Positions 9,706-21,228 are shown, counted from the first letter of the stretch. The stretch: DNA of 64,000 bases from Prorocentrum cordatum (GCA_963575745.1 CAUYUJ010020693.1:137501-201500), one strand, 5' to 3'. The notes: a model not told the origin generated them from the letters alone. Numbers and translations are program-made.

Positions 9706-10260
9706 AAGTTCATGCCGTTCGTGGTTCCTCGACTTGGGAGAGATGGGGGAATCGATTGTGTCAGTACAGCTCCATCTACGCATCTGGCACAGCACGACAG
9801 ATTGAACTTCGTCGCACGGGACAGCCTCACATGGCGGACAATCAAGGCACAAACACTGGACAGATGTGGGAAACATGCGCCAGCTGGGGGGTAGCTGATC
9901 CAGCCCCTAGGTGGGGCAGGGCCTCTCTCGATGTTGCGCAGCCTCGGCCCGCCCACATGCATAACACGAAGCAAGCCGAAACCGCAGCCGACTTCGGTGG
10001 CGGCTCTCAGATCTATGCCGATGCCAGATGTCGCATCCCCCACAGGTGATGCAAATCATCGCGCACCATAACATAGCCGAACATGCATTCGCTTTCGTAG
10101 CATAGCATGGCATCACGTGGCATATAATCACATGGTATAGTAGTATAGCACAGCACGGCGCAGCAGGTCGGCACAAGGAGCAGCAAGGCGCTGCACACCA
10201 CTAGACGGCACCGCGCGGTGTTCTTCGCACACTTGTACCGCGCAGTTGCACCCTTGCGCT
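9706..10260. other. No gene recognised
   Basis: Mixed-composition sequence with short GCATAGCA/TATAGCAC-like reiterations at 10,090-10,160. Nothing else identifiable. Confidence 0.45.
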
Positions 10261-10264
10261 TCCG

Positions 10265-10838
10265 CACTCGATGATGAGGATGGTGTTGTTGCTGCTGGTG
10301 ATTATCTTGGTGATGGTGCTCTGAATGGTGATGTTGATGCTGGCAATTATGATAATGGTCGTGATGGCGATGCTTATGCTGCTGCTGATGATGATGATAA
10401 TGGTGGTGGTGATGATGATGCTGATCCTGATGAAGATGATCCTGATGATGATAATGTTGATGATGATGACGACGATGATGATGACGATGACGATGGCGAT
10501 GACGATGCTGCTGATCATGATGAAGATTTTGATGATGCTGATGATGACGATGATGCTGATGATGAATATGCTGAGGATGATGATGCTGACGATAATGATG
10601 CTGATGATGATTATGCTGATGACGACGATGATGATGATGATGATGCTGATGATCATGATGATGGAGGTGGTGAAGACGACGATGTCACTAACGATGATGA
10701 TTATGACGATGACGTTAATGATGCTGGTGATGCTGTGGTTGGCGATAATGCTGATGAGGAGGATGGTGATGGTGAGTGTAATGATGATGGTGGTGATGAT
10801 GATGGCGATGATGATGGTGGTGGTGATGATGACTAGGA
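10265..10838. repeat. GAT-rich trinucleotide array
   Basis: About 570 bases of GAT interspersed with GCT, GGT, AAT and GAC, period 3. The poly-Asp (plus) and poly-Ile (minus) frames are products of the repeat. Confidence 0.9.
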
Positions 10839-10844
10839 CGTGTT

Positions 10845-11620
10845 ACGCGTAACGTCGCGAGGTCGATTAAGGCAGGAAGAACGACTGGGGCCCCCCTTTA
10901 CCACCCCCGCCCGCCACGTATTGCCGCCATACAAACATGACTGGACCCACAAAGGCGGTGCTCACTCTGCACAGCACTCGAAGGGGCCGTAATAGTCGTC
11001 CGCCCTTGCGCTCACAACCTTTGGCGCAGGGGACGTCGCGGGCCGCCGCGGCGGCACGGTACCACCAGGAGGCCATTATTTTTCCACCCTAGGGATAACG
11101 CATGTTACCCCCCCCTCCCCCCCGTCCCCCTTCCCCTCCGTAGCGGTAACGCCCCGGCCCCGATCCAGCACGCGATCCCCGGCAGCTTAGGGTATGTTGT
11201 GCACGCGGGCGTGCATTGTCAGGTCTTGCGCCCCCCAGGAAACAAAACCGAAGCTCCGACCAAATATTTCGCATTTTTGTGAAATTTGTTTTGGTGGCGC
11301 CGAAGGACGGCGTTATCGCGCGCACGTCCCAACTTGGTCTATAGGGCCAACCGCCACCCATGAATCGCGCGAGTGTCTTTGTTGCCATCACTTTAGCTGT
11401 TCCAGCGTTGTCATAACGCATGCATCAGATCTTGTCCCTGAGGCCCAAACCGCGCAGATTCAATGCGCGTGTCGCAACAATCTCACATATCATGCGTGCC
11501 AAAAGCGGCGCTCCGCAGTGCGCCGTGACGTGAGCCTTTGCATTGCGCAACGTTGCATCACGTGGACGCCCACGGCGTGGGCCCCTCGGCCGTGTCGCAG
11601 GCGCCTGGAGGACACCCGAC
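10845..11620. other. No gene recognised
   Basis: GC-rich with C-runs near 11,107-11,128. ACGCATGTTACC followed by C-runs resembles, in inverted form, a short stretch at 16,825-16,870. No supported gene. Confidence 0.45.
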
Positions 11621-11626
11621 CCCCAC

Positions 11627-11880
11627 GATTTTTGTGCCTGCTCGCAAATCGTGCCGTCGACTGATTTTAACATCGTCCAATCTTACCCCCGGCGTTTACG
11701 ATCCCTGTGCCCGGTCACGGATCGTGCCACTCGGCGAATTTTTAACATCTTAGCATGGTCACGTATTGTTCCCAACCGTCGCGATATCTGTGCCCGCGCG
11801 CAGGTCGTGCCCCGTGGCGTATCTGAACATCGTACTTGCTCCCAACCCTCACGCCCTTGCGCCCGCGCCTGGATCGGGAT
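11627..11880 (+). repeat. ~73-83 bp minisatellite, 3+ copies
   Basis: Units start at about 11,627, 11,700 and 11,783, with a partial one near 11,850. Shared strings are CTGTGCCCG, ATCGTGCC, TTTTAACATC and TCCCAACC. Confidence 0.65.
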
Positions 11881-11919
11881 GGGGGCAAGGCGGGCAGGGG
11901 GCGCAGGGGACAAGCCAGG

Positions 11920-12725
11920 GGAAAGGGGGAAAGGAAGTGGATGATAACGACGGGGATTGAACAGGAGGGCATGGGAGAAAGCAAGGACGACGAGGGGGGG
12001 GGGGATGAGAGGGGGGAGGGGGGATGAGAGGGGGAATTTGGAGTAAGAGGAGGAGGTGGGGGAGGGGCAGGATGGGGAGGGGAAAGAGGGGGGGGGGGGG
12101 GGGATCACGAGGGGGAGGCGGGGGTTGTTGGCCGCGTCTACCTCCCCTGGACCCATCCGGGCCATCCTGCGGCGACTCGCTGCCCCTCGGGACGCGCTGA
12201 GCGTTCTGCGCCCTATAAAGGCGAGGGCACAAACGCGATTTCCATCTCTTATGTCTTGGCAGTCTGACGGGGTCCAGGGGGCGCCTGCGCTGACCGCGTT
12301 CATCATGTTTGCGGGCGCCCGCACTGTTTTCAAACGGGCCGGGGTACTATTGGAGCCCTTGGGCGATCGCATCGTGTCTTCGACCTTCGCAGATGGTTGC
12401 GTTCAGCCACGTCGGCCGTCTGTGCGAGTTCTGAGAAAAAACCGGGCGTAGAACATTGGACGGGTCGAATTATTGACAGTTTCCGAACGTGGAATCGCTG
12501 TAATTCTGATGCTTTTTAGCGCGATGAATATGGTTGCTTTCCGCGCGCCCGGCGACCAGCGACCCTGACCGCCGCCCTCGTTGGCATCGAGATGCTTGGT
12601 CACGTCGGTCTTTGGGGCTTCCCTTGGCCCTGGGGGCCCTCTTGGGGCGCTCTTAGGCGCCTCTTTTGGGCGGCGTTGGGGCCCTCTCGGGCCTGCGAGA
12701 TTTGCGTGGGCTCTCCTGGAGTATG
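11920..12725 (+). repeat. Large inverted repeat, left arm
   Basis: Pairs with 13,440-14,345 in inverted orientation. Matching blocks in order are: a GGGGATGAGAGGGG-type purine tract; GGGCCATCCTGCGGCGA; GCGAGGGC; CAGGGGGCGCCT; TTTGCGGGCGCCCGC; CTTCGACCTTCGCAGATG; GTCGGCCGTCT; GAACATTGGA and GGGTCGAAT; GCCGCCGCCCTCGTTGGC; then GGCCCT/CTTGGGG repeats. Identity is roughly 70% by eye. No transposase or other protein was recognised. Confidence 0.7.
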
Positions 12726-13439
12726 TTTGCTCCTCCCGTTCCTCCTTGCTCCTCATGCGCCGTGCGCGCGCGCTCCCCCTGCCCCTCCCCGCCGCCCGCA
12801 TTCGCCCCCCCCCCCCCCCCGCCTTGCGCTGGGGGCGCTGCCCGCGCGGGGCCAACGACAGAAAGAAATCAAGCGGGCCGGCAGAAAACAACACGTGTAC
12901 CGACAAAAAAAAACGCGCCCGACAAGAAAAAATGACCCCGACAAAATGGGTCGACACAAAAAAACAGGCCTCGACGAAATGGTCCGACACAAGTAAGCAC
13001 TGGCCCGACACAGAAGAACGGCCGTCGTGACAACATGTTGAAAACACGTGCAGCGACGCAAACATTCTGGGCATCTGCGGCTGGGCGGATGCATTGTAAC
13101 TTCGCAGCTGCGGCGCTTGCCCCTGCGATTTTGTCGGGCGCTTTGACGGGCAGTCTCGCTGGGAATTTTTGTCGAGGCAATCCAGTTCCGCCCCGCGCTG
13201 GCGCCGCTTTCGCTTCGCGATGAGAACCCCCGAGGGCCGCCCAGTTGCAGGGGGCGGGAAGGGGGGGCGGGGGGGGGGCGAGGGGCAGCGGGGGCGGGAA
13301 TTGATCATTCCCGCGGCATCTCCCAGAGGGAAAGCGGCGCGACGATGCCGACGCCGATGCCCCCCCGCTGTCGTTATTCTGTCTAGTTCCACAGGGCGGT
13401 GCTCTTTGGCACGGCTGAGCGCGGCTTGAAATTCGCGCC
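12726..13439. other. Spacer of the large inverted repeat
   Basis: About 715 bases, including a C16-type run (12,808-12,823), short CGACA(A/C)AAAA(A/T)-like reiterations (12,895-13,020) and G-runs near 13,260-13,280. No gene recognised. Confidence 0.5.
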
Positions 13440-14345
13440 GTAATCCGAGAGGGCCCAGCGCGGTCCCAGAGGCCGTTCGCATCGCCGACAAACAGCCCAA
13501 CAGGCCCCCAGGAGGCCCCTCGACGCGACGCCCCAAACGGACCCCAAGACTGTCCAGGAGAGCCCCAGAGGCCCAAGAGGACCCCATCACCGCCCCAGGA
13601 GGCGCTTAAGAGAGCCCCAGGAGGGCCGCAAGGGCCCAGGAGAGTTCCAGATGCATGCCGATGCGAGCAGGACATCTTCAGGCCAACGAGGGCGGCGGCC
13701 AGGGTTGTTGGTCGACGGAAGTATGGGCATAAACCACGCTCGCGACGCTCGGAAGGGTCAAAGTCACGACGATTCCATTATAAGAAAGGTCAAACATTCG
13801 ACCCTTCCAATGTTCATCGCTGGTTATATTCAGCGCTTCCAGAGACGGCCGACGTTGCTCAATATGATCATCTGCAAGGGTCGGAAGCTTGATGCGGTCG
13901 CTCAGTGTTACCAGTAGTGCCCCAAACTGCTTGAAAGCAACGCGGGCGCCCGCAAAGATGTTGAAATTGGTCAATGAAGGCGCCCCCTGGGCGCCACCAG
14001 ACTGCTCAGACTAAAGAGAAGATGGAAGTGGTATTCGCGCCCTCGCTTCTACAGAATGCAGAGCGCTCGGCGCGCCCCGGGGGGTGACAGAAATCGCCGC
14101 AGGATGGCCCGGGAGGGTCCGGAGGAGATAGGCGCGGCCTACACCCCCCTCCCCGCCCCTGGTGATCCTCCATCCCCCCCTCGTTCCCTTCCCTTTTCCT
14201 GCTCCTCCCCCGCCTTTTCCTCTTACCCCCCACTTCCCCAGTCATCCGCCCTCTCCTCCCTTTCATCCCCCCATCCCCCTCGTCATCCTCGTTGTCTGCC
14301 ACCCCTTCCTTCTTTCCCCCCTCGGTATCCCTCCCGCGCTCGGGC
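13440..14345 (-). repeat. Large inverted repeat, right arm
   Basis: Reverse-complement partner of 11,920-12,725. It contains GCGGGCGCCCGCAAAGATG (about 13,944), GACGGCCGACGTTGC (about 13,843) and CAGGATGGCCCGGGAGGG (about 14,100) in the order predicted by the left arm. Confidence 0.7.
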
Positions 14346-15270
14346 GGCCTAAGTCCCACGATCGCGTCGCGCTGTGGCGCCAAGCGCCCCATGCCGCGAT
14401 GGCTACGCACCATTTTTCAGATTGGTCTCAGGAGTGCGTCTGGCGAGATTCGAATTCGCAGCGCAACCGTGCGTCGCGCTGTGACTTCAGGATCTACCAT
14501 CGCCCTCGCGCGCGCGCGTTCGCCGCGATTCGCGCGCGTTTTGTTCGAGCGCGCACGTCGTGCTTGCGTTCGTGCTCTTACACGGTGCCTTTGCGCGTCA
14601 TTTTTTGTTTTTTCGGCCTGGCGCTTGTTTGCGCGACCTTCAGCGGTTAGTAAACTCACGTTTGCCTTGATTGCCGCCGTCGCGTTGCTATTTGCCCATA
14701 CTTTTGTTGTAATGTCTCGCCCTTGCGAATTGTTGCTTTTGCTGGCCGTGCTCGCGTTGTCGTTTTTCGCGGTCGAGTTGTTTTCGATTTCGTTTGCGCC
14801 AATCGTGCTGCTCGCACCTCTCTCGGAGTAGCCTACTTGGGCATGGAGCATCGCGCGGGCTCGCATGCTTTCGCACTCAGATAGTTGCGCTTCTACCAAC
14901 GCTACGCCACTCATCTTTGGTTGACATCGTTCATTTTTTGATTGGCGTTTTGTCGCCGAACCCTTCGTCCGAAGAGTGTCATTATCATTATTGAGCACTG
15001 TGGTGCACGCAGGAGAGTTTTTTAAAGGTCCGGCGATAACCCGGGTTATCGGGCTCGCCCCCCCCTCCGCCCCAGGATGACCTAAACCTGGCCGGTTGCG
15101 CAGATCGGGGGTGGGGGGCGCAGGGAGTATGCACGGAACGGTGTGTTCAACGGCGCGGTGGTGTTCGCGTCATCGCGCTGGCGTTTGGATGCACGTTGGC
15201 GAAGCGTTGGGGCTTGGAGTGGCATGAGGAAAAAACGATAACGACAGACCACAGATGACGACTGACGACG
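14346..15270. other. No supported gene; open frame with hydrophobic tail
   Basis: A plus-strand frame at 14,292-14,831 ends in two hydrophobic stretches (around 14,660-14,720 and 14,735-14,825) that could be membrane segments. Its N-terminal half lies in the inverted-repeat arm and shows no domain, and the opposite strand is also open. Not called as a gene. Confidence 0.3.
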
Positions 15271-15279
15271 GCGGATGAC

Positions 15280-16640
15280 GACAAGCATGGGCGCGCGTAG
15301 GTCGCGCCGTGCACGCGGGCATCGTGATTCACCCAGGCAAGATGGTAAAGACAGGCGCTGTGGTGTGTACAACTGCTGCAACATCAGTACCATACGCGCA
15401 GGCATCCCAGGCATGGTGGTGTACAGAGGCATTGTGGTGCACTGTCATTGTTGGTGTGCCACACCTTGTGGTGTACACAGGCGCCGCGGTGTACACATCC
15501 GCTGCTGTGCACATTCGGTATAGTGTACACAGGCTTTGTGGGCCCAAAAGACGGGATTCCTTGCGCAAGAAGAATCAACAACACACAGTTTACATGTTGG
15601 ATTTGATACGCTCGGATCCCCCACGATGTTTTGGGAATTTGGTCCTGCCTGGGGCCCTGGAGGTGTAGGTAATTTTGTGGTGTACGCAAGCAGTTTGGTG
15701 CATCAGGGCTGTGGTGCACAAGTATGGTGCTGAAGCAGCAACCGTGGTGCACATACGCGTCGTCGTGTTCACAGGCAGTGTGTGTGGTGTGCACAGGCGC
15801 TGCGGTGCACACGGGCGCTGTGGTGTACATAGGCATTGTGGTGTACACAGGCGTTGTTATGTAGACAGGCGCTGCGATGTACACAAACAGTTGTGGTGTG
15901 CAAAGGCGTCGTGGCGCACGCTAGACAGGCGCTGCGGTGTACACAAACATGGTTGGCCAAAATCGGGGCACCGCACCCCGGGCCACAAACATCAATAATA
16001 ACACATAATTGACATGTTGAATATGATATGTTCGGGCCCCCGGCGATTTTCCAGATTTGGTCCTTTGCGGGACCTTGGAGGTGCACGGAAGCGCTGTGGC
16101 GCAAATGTTTGCCATGCGCTGTGGTGGATAAGGGTGTTGTGGCGCACGCAATCACGTGTACAACCACCGCAGCAGTGTACACAGGCGCTGTGGTGCATAA
16201 GGGTGTTGTTGCTGTGTACACAGGTATTGTGGTGTACACAGACACTGTTGTCTAGACAGGTACTGCGGTGTACACAAGCAGCTGTGGTGTACAAAGGCGT
16301 CGTGGCGCACGCTAGGCAGGCGCCGTGGCGCACGTTAAACAGGTGCTGCGGTGTACACAAACATGGTCCGCCAAAAACGGGGGGACCGTGCCCCGGGCCA
16401 GACAATACAATAATTTAAGTCACATTTTGAATTTGATACGCGTGGGCTCTCGACGATTTTCCAGACGTCGGTTTTGCGTTCAGGCGTACACGAACTTTGC
16501 GGTGTGCGCAGGCGCTGTGGTGCACAGGGGGTGCTCAAACAGCGGCTGTGGTGCACGCGGGCGCCGTGGCTGGCGTGCGCAGATCGCGCGATGTACGAAG
16601 GCGTCGTGGTGCACGCGGTTGCGTTGATACACGCAGTCGC
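15280..16640 (+). repeat. GTGTACAC higher-order repeat array
   Basis: Built of degenerate ~20-25 base units of the form GGTGTACACAGGCGCTGTG. A non-reiterated segment (CACA..T.GACATGTTGAAT..GATAC, then ..CGATTTTCCAGATTTGGTCC..) recurs at 15,578-15,665, 15,990-16,090 and 16,400-16,490, so the higher-order period is about 410-420 bases. Each recurrence is preceded by a CACAAACATGG..CCAAAA..GGG..CCCGGGCCA block, weakest in the first unit. Confidence 0.75.
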
Positions 16641-16647
16641 CGTGGTG

Positions 16648-16668
16648 CACACACACACACACACATAC
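16648..16668. repeat. (CA)n microsatellite
   Basis: About ten CA dinucleotides ending in CATACG. Confidence 0.85.
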
Positions 16669-16750
16669 GATTTCTGTAGCAGCCCTGGTGCAAAAAGGCA
16701 TTGTACACAGCCCGTGCTGTGTGCACAGGCGCAGTGGGCTTGGGTGGCGC

Positions 16751-16783
<33 letters not shown>
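16751..16783. repeat. (GAC)n microsatellite
   Basis: Eleven CGA/GAC triplets, followed by GGAGGCGG. Confidence 0.9.
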
Positions 16784-17289
16784 AGGCGGCGTGCCTCAGG
16801 GGGTGCGCACCGCGGCCCCAGTCACCGTTACCCCCCTCCCCCCGCTTCCCCCCCGGTAACATGCGCTACCCCTCGGAAAGGGAAAATGTTCCCCTGCCCA
16901 GCGCGCATGCCAGCATGGATCGTCACCCTTCTGGCACGGCACGGCATGCACACAGCACGATGCCGAGGCAGAGATGGGCGCAGCGCGCGCGTTGAGGCTC
17001 GACCTCAGACCCTCTGACCGAGCAGCAGGTGCGAGCCACGGGCACGGCAGTTCAGCCGAGGACCAGCCCTGGCACAGGAGAGCGGCGCACGGGGCCGCGC
17101 GCCCTCCTGCCGATGGGGTGGCCAGGCGAGCGGCGGGCAGCCCGGCTGAGAGGTTGGCCTCCTGCGTCGGCCTCGGCGCCACTCGTGCCTCGGCTCGACT
17201 GGGAGATTCGCCTCGGCCTCGAACGCAGCCATCGCCATGTCGTACCTATACGACCACCCTTCAGAGGTTTGGGGGAGAGTGGGGGAACC

Positions 17290-17660
17290 AACGTCTGACT
17301 CAATCGATCTCATTATCGATCTCACTCAACGGAACACCACGGGACACCACGGGACACTTGTCGATCTCACTATCTATCTCACTATCGATGTCATTCAACG
17401 GGACACCACGGGCCACCGCGGGACGCCTCTCGATCTCATTATCGGTCTCATTATCGATCTCAGTATCGATCTCACTCAACGGGACACCATAGGACAACAC
17501 GGGTGACCCCTCGGGACACCACACCGACCTCACGATCGATCTCACTATCGATCTCACTCAACGGGACACCACGGGACACCACGGGGCACCACGGGGCACC
17601 TGCCGAGCTCATTATCGATCTCATCATCGATCTCACTTTTTGGGACACCACTGGAGAAAT
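17290..17660 (+). repeat. Minisatellite of ATCGATCTCA and GGGACACCACG, left block
   Basis: Alternates runs of (C/T)ATCGATCTCA with CTCAACGGGACACCACGGGA. The same two modules in the same orientation form the block at 21,229-21,600, on the other side of the LINE remnant. Confidence 0.85.
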
Positions 17661-17989
17661 TGCAGAGGTTCCCAGCCCAGGGGATCGGCAAAAACGATCT
17701 CAAAGGGAAAGGAGGGAAGTGAAAAGAGTCCCACTAGGGACCTGCACGGCGCATCGGCTATCAGCACCCTGGCTCCAGTTTTGCCAGTTTTGGGCATGGA
17801 AGTTTAGACGAAGCTTTACCACGCAGATCCGAGCCAGGCGTTTCACCATACGTTTCACAGCCTTGCAGTCTCACCATCATACCATCAACGCTACCAGAAC
17901 GCACCCGTTCTTGGTCTCCATTTTGTTGAGCAGGAGGGGCGTGCAGGACATGTCAGAGACACTCAACGAAAAATGCCTTGTAATGTCAC

Positions 17990-19212
17990 GGCCGTTGCGT
18001 CGTGAAATGTGGAAGGCATGCGTCTGGACAGCGATTGCACGACATTGGAGCAGCTGGTAAAGGCCATGGAGGAGAGAGGGATCGCAGTGCTTTGCTTGCA
18101 GGAGACACACTTGTGCACAGCCCCTTGCTTTGAACACAATGGGCACTTAGTCATTTTGTCGGGGGGGCCCGACAATGTTCGCGAGCACGCAGGAGTGGGT
18201 TTCGTGGTTGCTCCTTCCGCCCGGCACGCTGTCATGCGGGAGTCCAGCAGACTTGCGAGCCTGACGATTCGAGTCACAGGCGGCTCCATGGCTATCATTA
18301 CTGCGTACTGTCCGCAATCTGGTCTTGAGCTTGATGTGCGTCAAGACTTCCATAGTGACCTTCACAAATCCATTTCTCGTACCAGACCTCACGGACCTTT
18401 TGTACGTTTTCGGTGACATGGACGCTCGTTTTGGCCTGGCGTGCGAGCGTGCAGATGTTGTCCGGCCATACGTTTGGGGGCCTACAGGCACTACGACCGA
18501 CGCTCGCAGCAATCAGAACATGCTCGTCGAAGTATGCACTGCACTCCACATGGTTCTTGCCAACACGTTTCTGGACAGACCATACGACCAGAAAGTGACC
18601 TATCATGACCTTTGGGCTACGCCAGCTTCGGAGCTCACGCCGCAGAATTTCGCCGAGATCGACCCCTTGATTGTGGAGCGCAGGTGGCAGGACACGGTGC
18701 GCGAGGTCAGGGCGGAACGGTCGATTGGATTCTCTTCCCACCACTTCCTGGTCGTTGCCCGGCTGGCCGTGGAGAATCCAAAAACCTCTCCAAAGCCGAC
18801 GAGGTACATTTTTGATGTGGCATCGTTCACCCAGGAGAACGTGAACACGCGTTTCGTTTTGGAATTATCGCACCAGTTCGGCGACAGCGAGGCTATTGGC
18901 GCAGAAACTGTGGATGAAGTGGTTGCCCGGATCAATCCTGGCATGGCGGCGGCAACGGCTGTCTGTCTTGACCGACGCCCTGTGCAAGCAAACTGGCCCT
19001 GGATACGACAGTGCACCTTGAGTCTGATAGAACAACGCAGCCAAGCTCGCATGGCCGGCCACGTTGATAGAGACATCTTATTGTCACAGCAGATAAAAGC
19101 ATCAGCGAAGCAGGACCGGGAATCATGGCTGAACGACATGCTTTCAAATTTGGATTGGAGAAGTTTGAGACAGGTCAAACGGAGAGGATTTCAAGCGACA
19201 TGGACGGCTTAG
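17990..19212 (+). pseudogene. APE-type endonuclease domain of LINE B, broken
   Basis: The endonuclease/exonuclease/phosphatase fold would nick target DNA to prime reverse transcription. The N-terminal motif reads NVEGMR, but the codon before it, usually Trp in this family, is TGA at 18,003-18,005. The metal-binding Glu lies in CLQETH (about 18,090). Between about 18,325 and 18,416 the reading shifts by one base. The second phase carries GDMDARFG (about 18,412, the GDFN-like motif with Asp where Asn is usual), an EIDPLI segment at the position of the DYIL-type motif, and SSHHFLVV (about 18,735, catalytic His region). A long linker to the RT follows, up to the stop at 19,212. A nonsense codon, a frameshift and the Asn-to-Asp change all point to an inactive domain. 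Confidence 0.75.
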
Positions 19213-19258
19213 AGACGCAAGTGGACATGTCGTCGGGAGTGATGAACGCGCTGGACCC

Positions 19259-20884
19259 ATGGCAAAATATTACGCCACGGCGCAGTGGAAACTGCCGCCG
19301 CTGGGCAAACTTCTTCCACACGGGGACAAATTTGGCCCGGTGTTGCCTCTGCGGACGGGCGAGTTCTCCAGGGAGGAACTGTCAGCAGTTCTTGCGAAGT
19401 TGCGGACAGGAAGGGCTTTGGGACCTGACGGCGTTCCTTTGGGCCTCTGGAAAGCGGTAGGGTCTGATGCAGACGCCCGCGATGTTCGATTCTAAATTTG
19501 CAGTGCGTGTTGGAGCGAGAAGACCGTGCCAAAGCAGTGGAAACATTTCAGTGTATCCACCGTTCAAAAAGGGCGATGTGTGTCGGCCAGAGAACTACCG
19601 ACCCATATCGCTCTTGTCTGTTGGGTACAAAGTCGTCGCCGCCCCCGTTCTGCATCGAATGGTTGAGTGAGGAGTTGAGGAAGGCTTGCGACCAACGCAA
19701 TTCGGACTCAGAATACACCGTGGAGCCAGCGATGCATATTTTCTTTGCAGAGATTGATCGAGAAGGCATGCACGACCAAGGGTGGATGCCTGTCCGTACT
19801 GCTGCTTGACTGGTCCAAGGCGTCCGATCGAGTGGACGCGACTGCTCTGGTCATCGCCTTATCCCGGTCTGGCGTCCTTGATGAGTATATCGATCTCATT
19901 GCAGAGGTGTACGATAACAGGACGTTTGATGTGCGCGATGCGCACGGGGAGTCTAGCACCTTCGACCAACAATCCGGCATAGCGCAAGGGTGCCCACTAA
20001 GCCCTTATCTGTTCATCATCATGCTGTCCTTGTTGCTGGCAGATGTCGAAGGGGCGTTGGTTCGCGAGCTCGGTCCACTTGCTCAGGGGCGAACGTGTTT
20101 GGACGTAGCGCATGCGGACGACGCGGCCTTGATCTCTGACGGCATCCCTCGTTTGCAGTTTTTCTTGCGCACGCTTGTTCTCCATGCGTGGAAGTACGAC
20201 TTGGAGGCCAACTGGGGAAACACGGTGATTCTACAAATTCGGCACGCAGCGCCAATCGAACCTACGAGTTCCGCTCTATTTTTTGGAGGCCTCTTGAACG
20301 CTGACTGCAACGCTGGCGCGTCTCTGGCGCGCAGGCTGGGTGAAGCCAGGGGGGCCTTGGATAAATTGACCTTGGTGTGGAGCCACGCGAACATCAGTCA
20401 GAGAAGAAAGATTCAGCTGTTCAGTGCACGCGTCATCTCCAAGCTCACGCACAGCATCGAGGCTCTGTGTCTGCGGAAAGCAGAGAGGGATAAACTTGAC
20501 GCGTTTCAGGCCCAATGTCTTCGCAAGATCATGAAAATCCTTCGTTCGGTGATCTCCCACGTATCCAACGAAAACGTGCGGCAGCTAGCAAGGCAGCACC
20601 GCTTGCGCAGCCACACTCTCATGAAGCAGTTTGACATGTTCTGGAAGCTAGGTGGCATGCCGGATTCAGCAAATCGTGATGCAGTTCTCGCGCTCGGAAG
20701 CCTGAATCCGCCCGTCTTGCACGGAAGACGAGCGCGAGGTCGCCCCAGACTGACGTGGGTACGGGTACTGCACGAGCACGCGTCGCAAGCATGCTCGGCC
20801 TCTGGCACATATGTGCGCGCTGAGCTCGGCCCTGTCTACAGTAGAGCCCGGTGGAGAAGCATTGCCCAGACGTGCGTTTTCTGA
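19259..20884 (+). pseudogene. Reverse transcriptase of LINE B, broken
   Basis: The fingers begin in one phase with GRALGPDGVPLGLWK (about 19,408-19,452). They continue in a second phase with PPFKKGD and ENYRPISLLSVGYK (about 19,558-19,632). The palm lies in a third phase, open from 19,745 to 20,884. Counting from that ATG, motif A is DWSKASDRVD (residues 22-31), motif B is SGIAQGCPLSPYLF (77-90) and motif C is AHADDAAL (122-129). The two catalytic Asp of motif C are kept, but the usual Tyr of YADD is His. The C-terminus ends with a GRPRLTW motif, common in LINE tails. Because the palm is intact over 380 codons while the upstream part is shifted, the element looks moderately old, or the shifts are partly sequencing errors. 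Confidence 0.85.
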
Positions 20885-21228
20885 GAGTAGACGGCCAGCT
20901 GTTGGCTGCCCATCCCCCTTGTCCTCACTCTCCTCCGCCTGCCTCTCTTGGCCGGCAGGGATTCTGTGACTGAAGACTTGCACACCCGAGGACTTATTAA
21001 CCGCATTTTTCCCTTGTGCGCGCGTTGCCTCATTCACTTTCAGACTTGCTCAACGCACGGTCTACCCTCTAGGGGACCGTTCCGCTTACCAGAGCTGGCA
21101 CGCAGACATCCACGCCACCCATGCCATTCCATGCCGTACGTCTTCTGAGAGCTCATGTATCAGAAATGCCGAATTCAATCCCGTGCTGTTTAGCCGATGC
21201 GCCGTGCGGCGCGGCTCCATTGACTGAC
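20885..21228. other. Presumed LINE B 3' flank, nothing recognised
   Basis: Starts CT-rich (20,915-20,950). No poly(A), terminal hairpin or coding signal. Confidence 0.4.

Larger units (their letters stand above)
17990..20884 (+). mobile_element. Degenerate non-LTR retrotransposon (LINE B), ORF2 region
   Basis: Carries an N-terminal AP-endonuclease-like domain, a reverse transcriptase and a C-terminal region in the order expected for a LINE ORF2. The reading frame changes at least four times: endonuclease start in phase 18,009, endonuclease end in phase 18,325, RT fingers in phases 19,259 and 19,467, palm in phase 19,745. The copy cannot encode a full protein. No ORF1, target-site duplication or poly(A) tail was identified. 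The element lies between two blocks of the same minisatellite, suggesting insertion into a pre-existing array. Confidence 0.8.

Noticed and set aside
10246-10836. Poly-Asp open frame of 196 codons (and similar ones at 23,536-24,255, 34,364-34,753 and 45,727-46,176)
   Set aside because: The frames are the direct translation of GAT or GTC microsatellites. Opposite strand and other phases are equally open (poly-Ile, poly-His, poly-Met), and no non-repetitive domain is attached.
14390-14410. ATGGCTACG, resembling part of the reverse complement of dinoSL
   Set aside because: Only nine bases match, flanking bases differ, and no gene end lies next to it.
14440-14475. GATTCGAATTCGC as a tRNA T-arm
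   Set aside because: The stem has at most four pairs with a nine-base loop, and no D-arm, anticodon arm or acceptor stem can be placed.
15280-16640. CRISPR-like array (regular GTGTACACAGGCGCTG repeats)
   Set aside because: Units are degenerate, spacers are themselves variants of the repeat, and no cas-like gene exists. The organism is eukaryotic.
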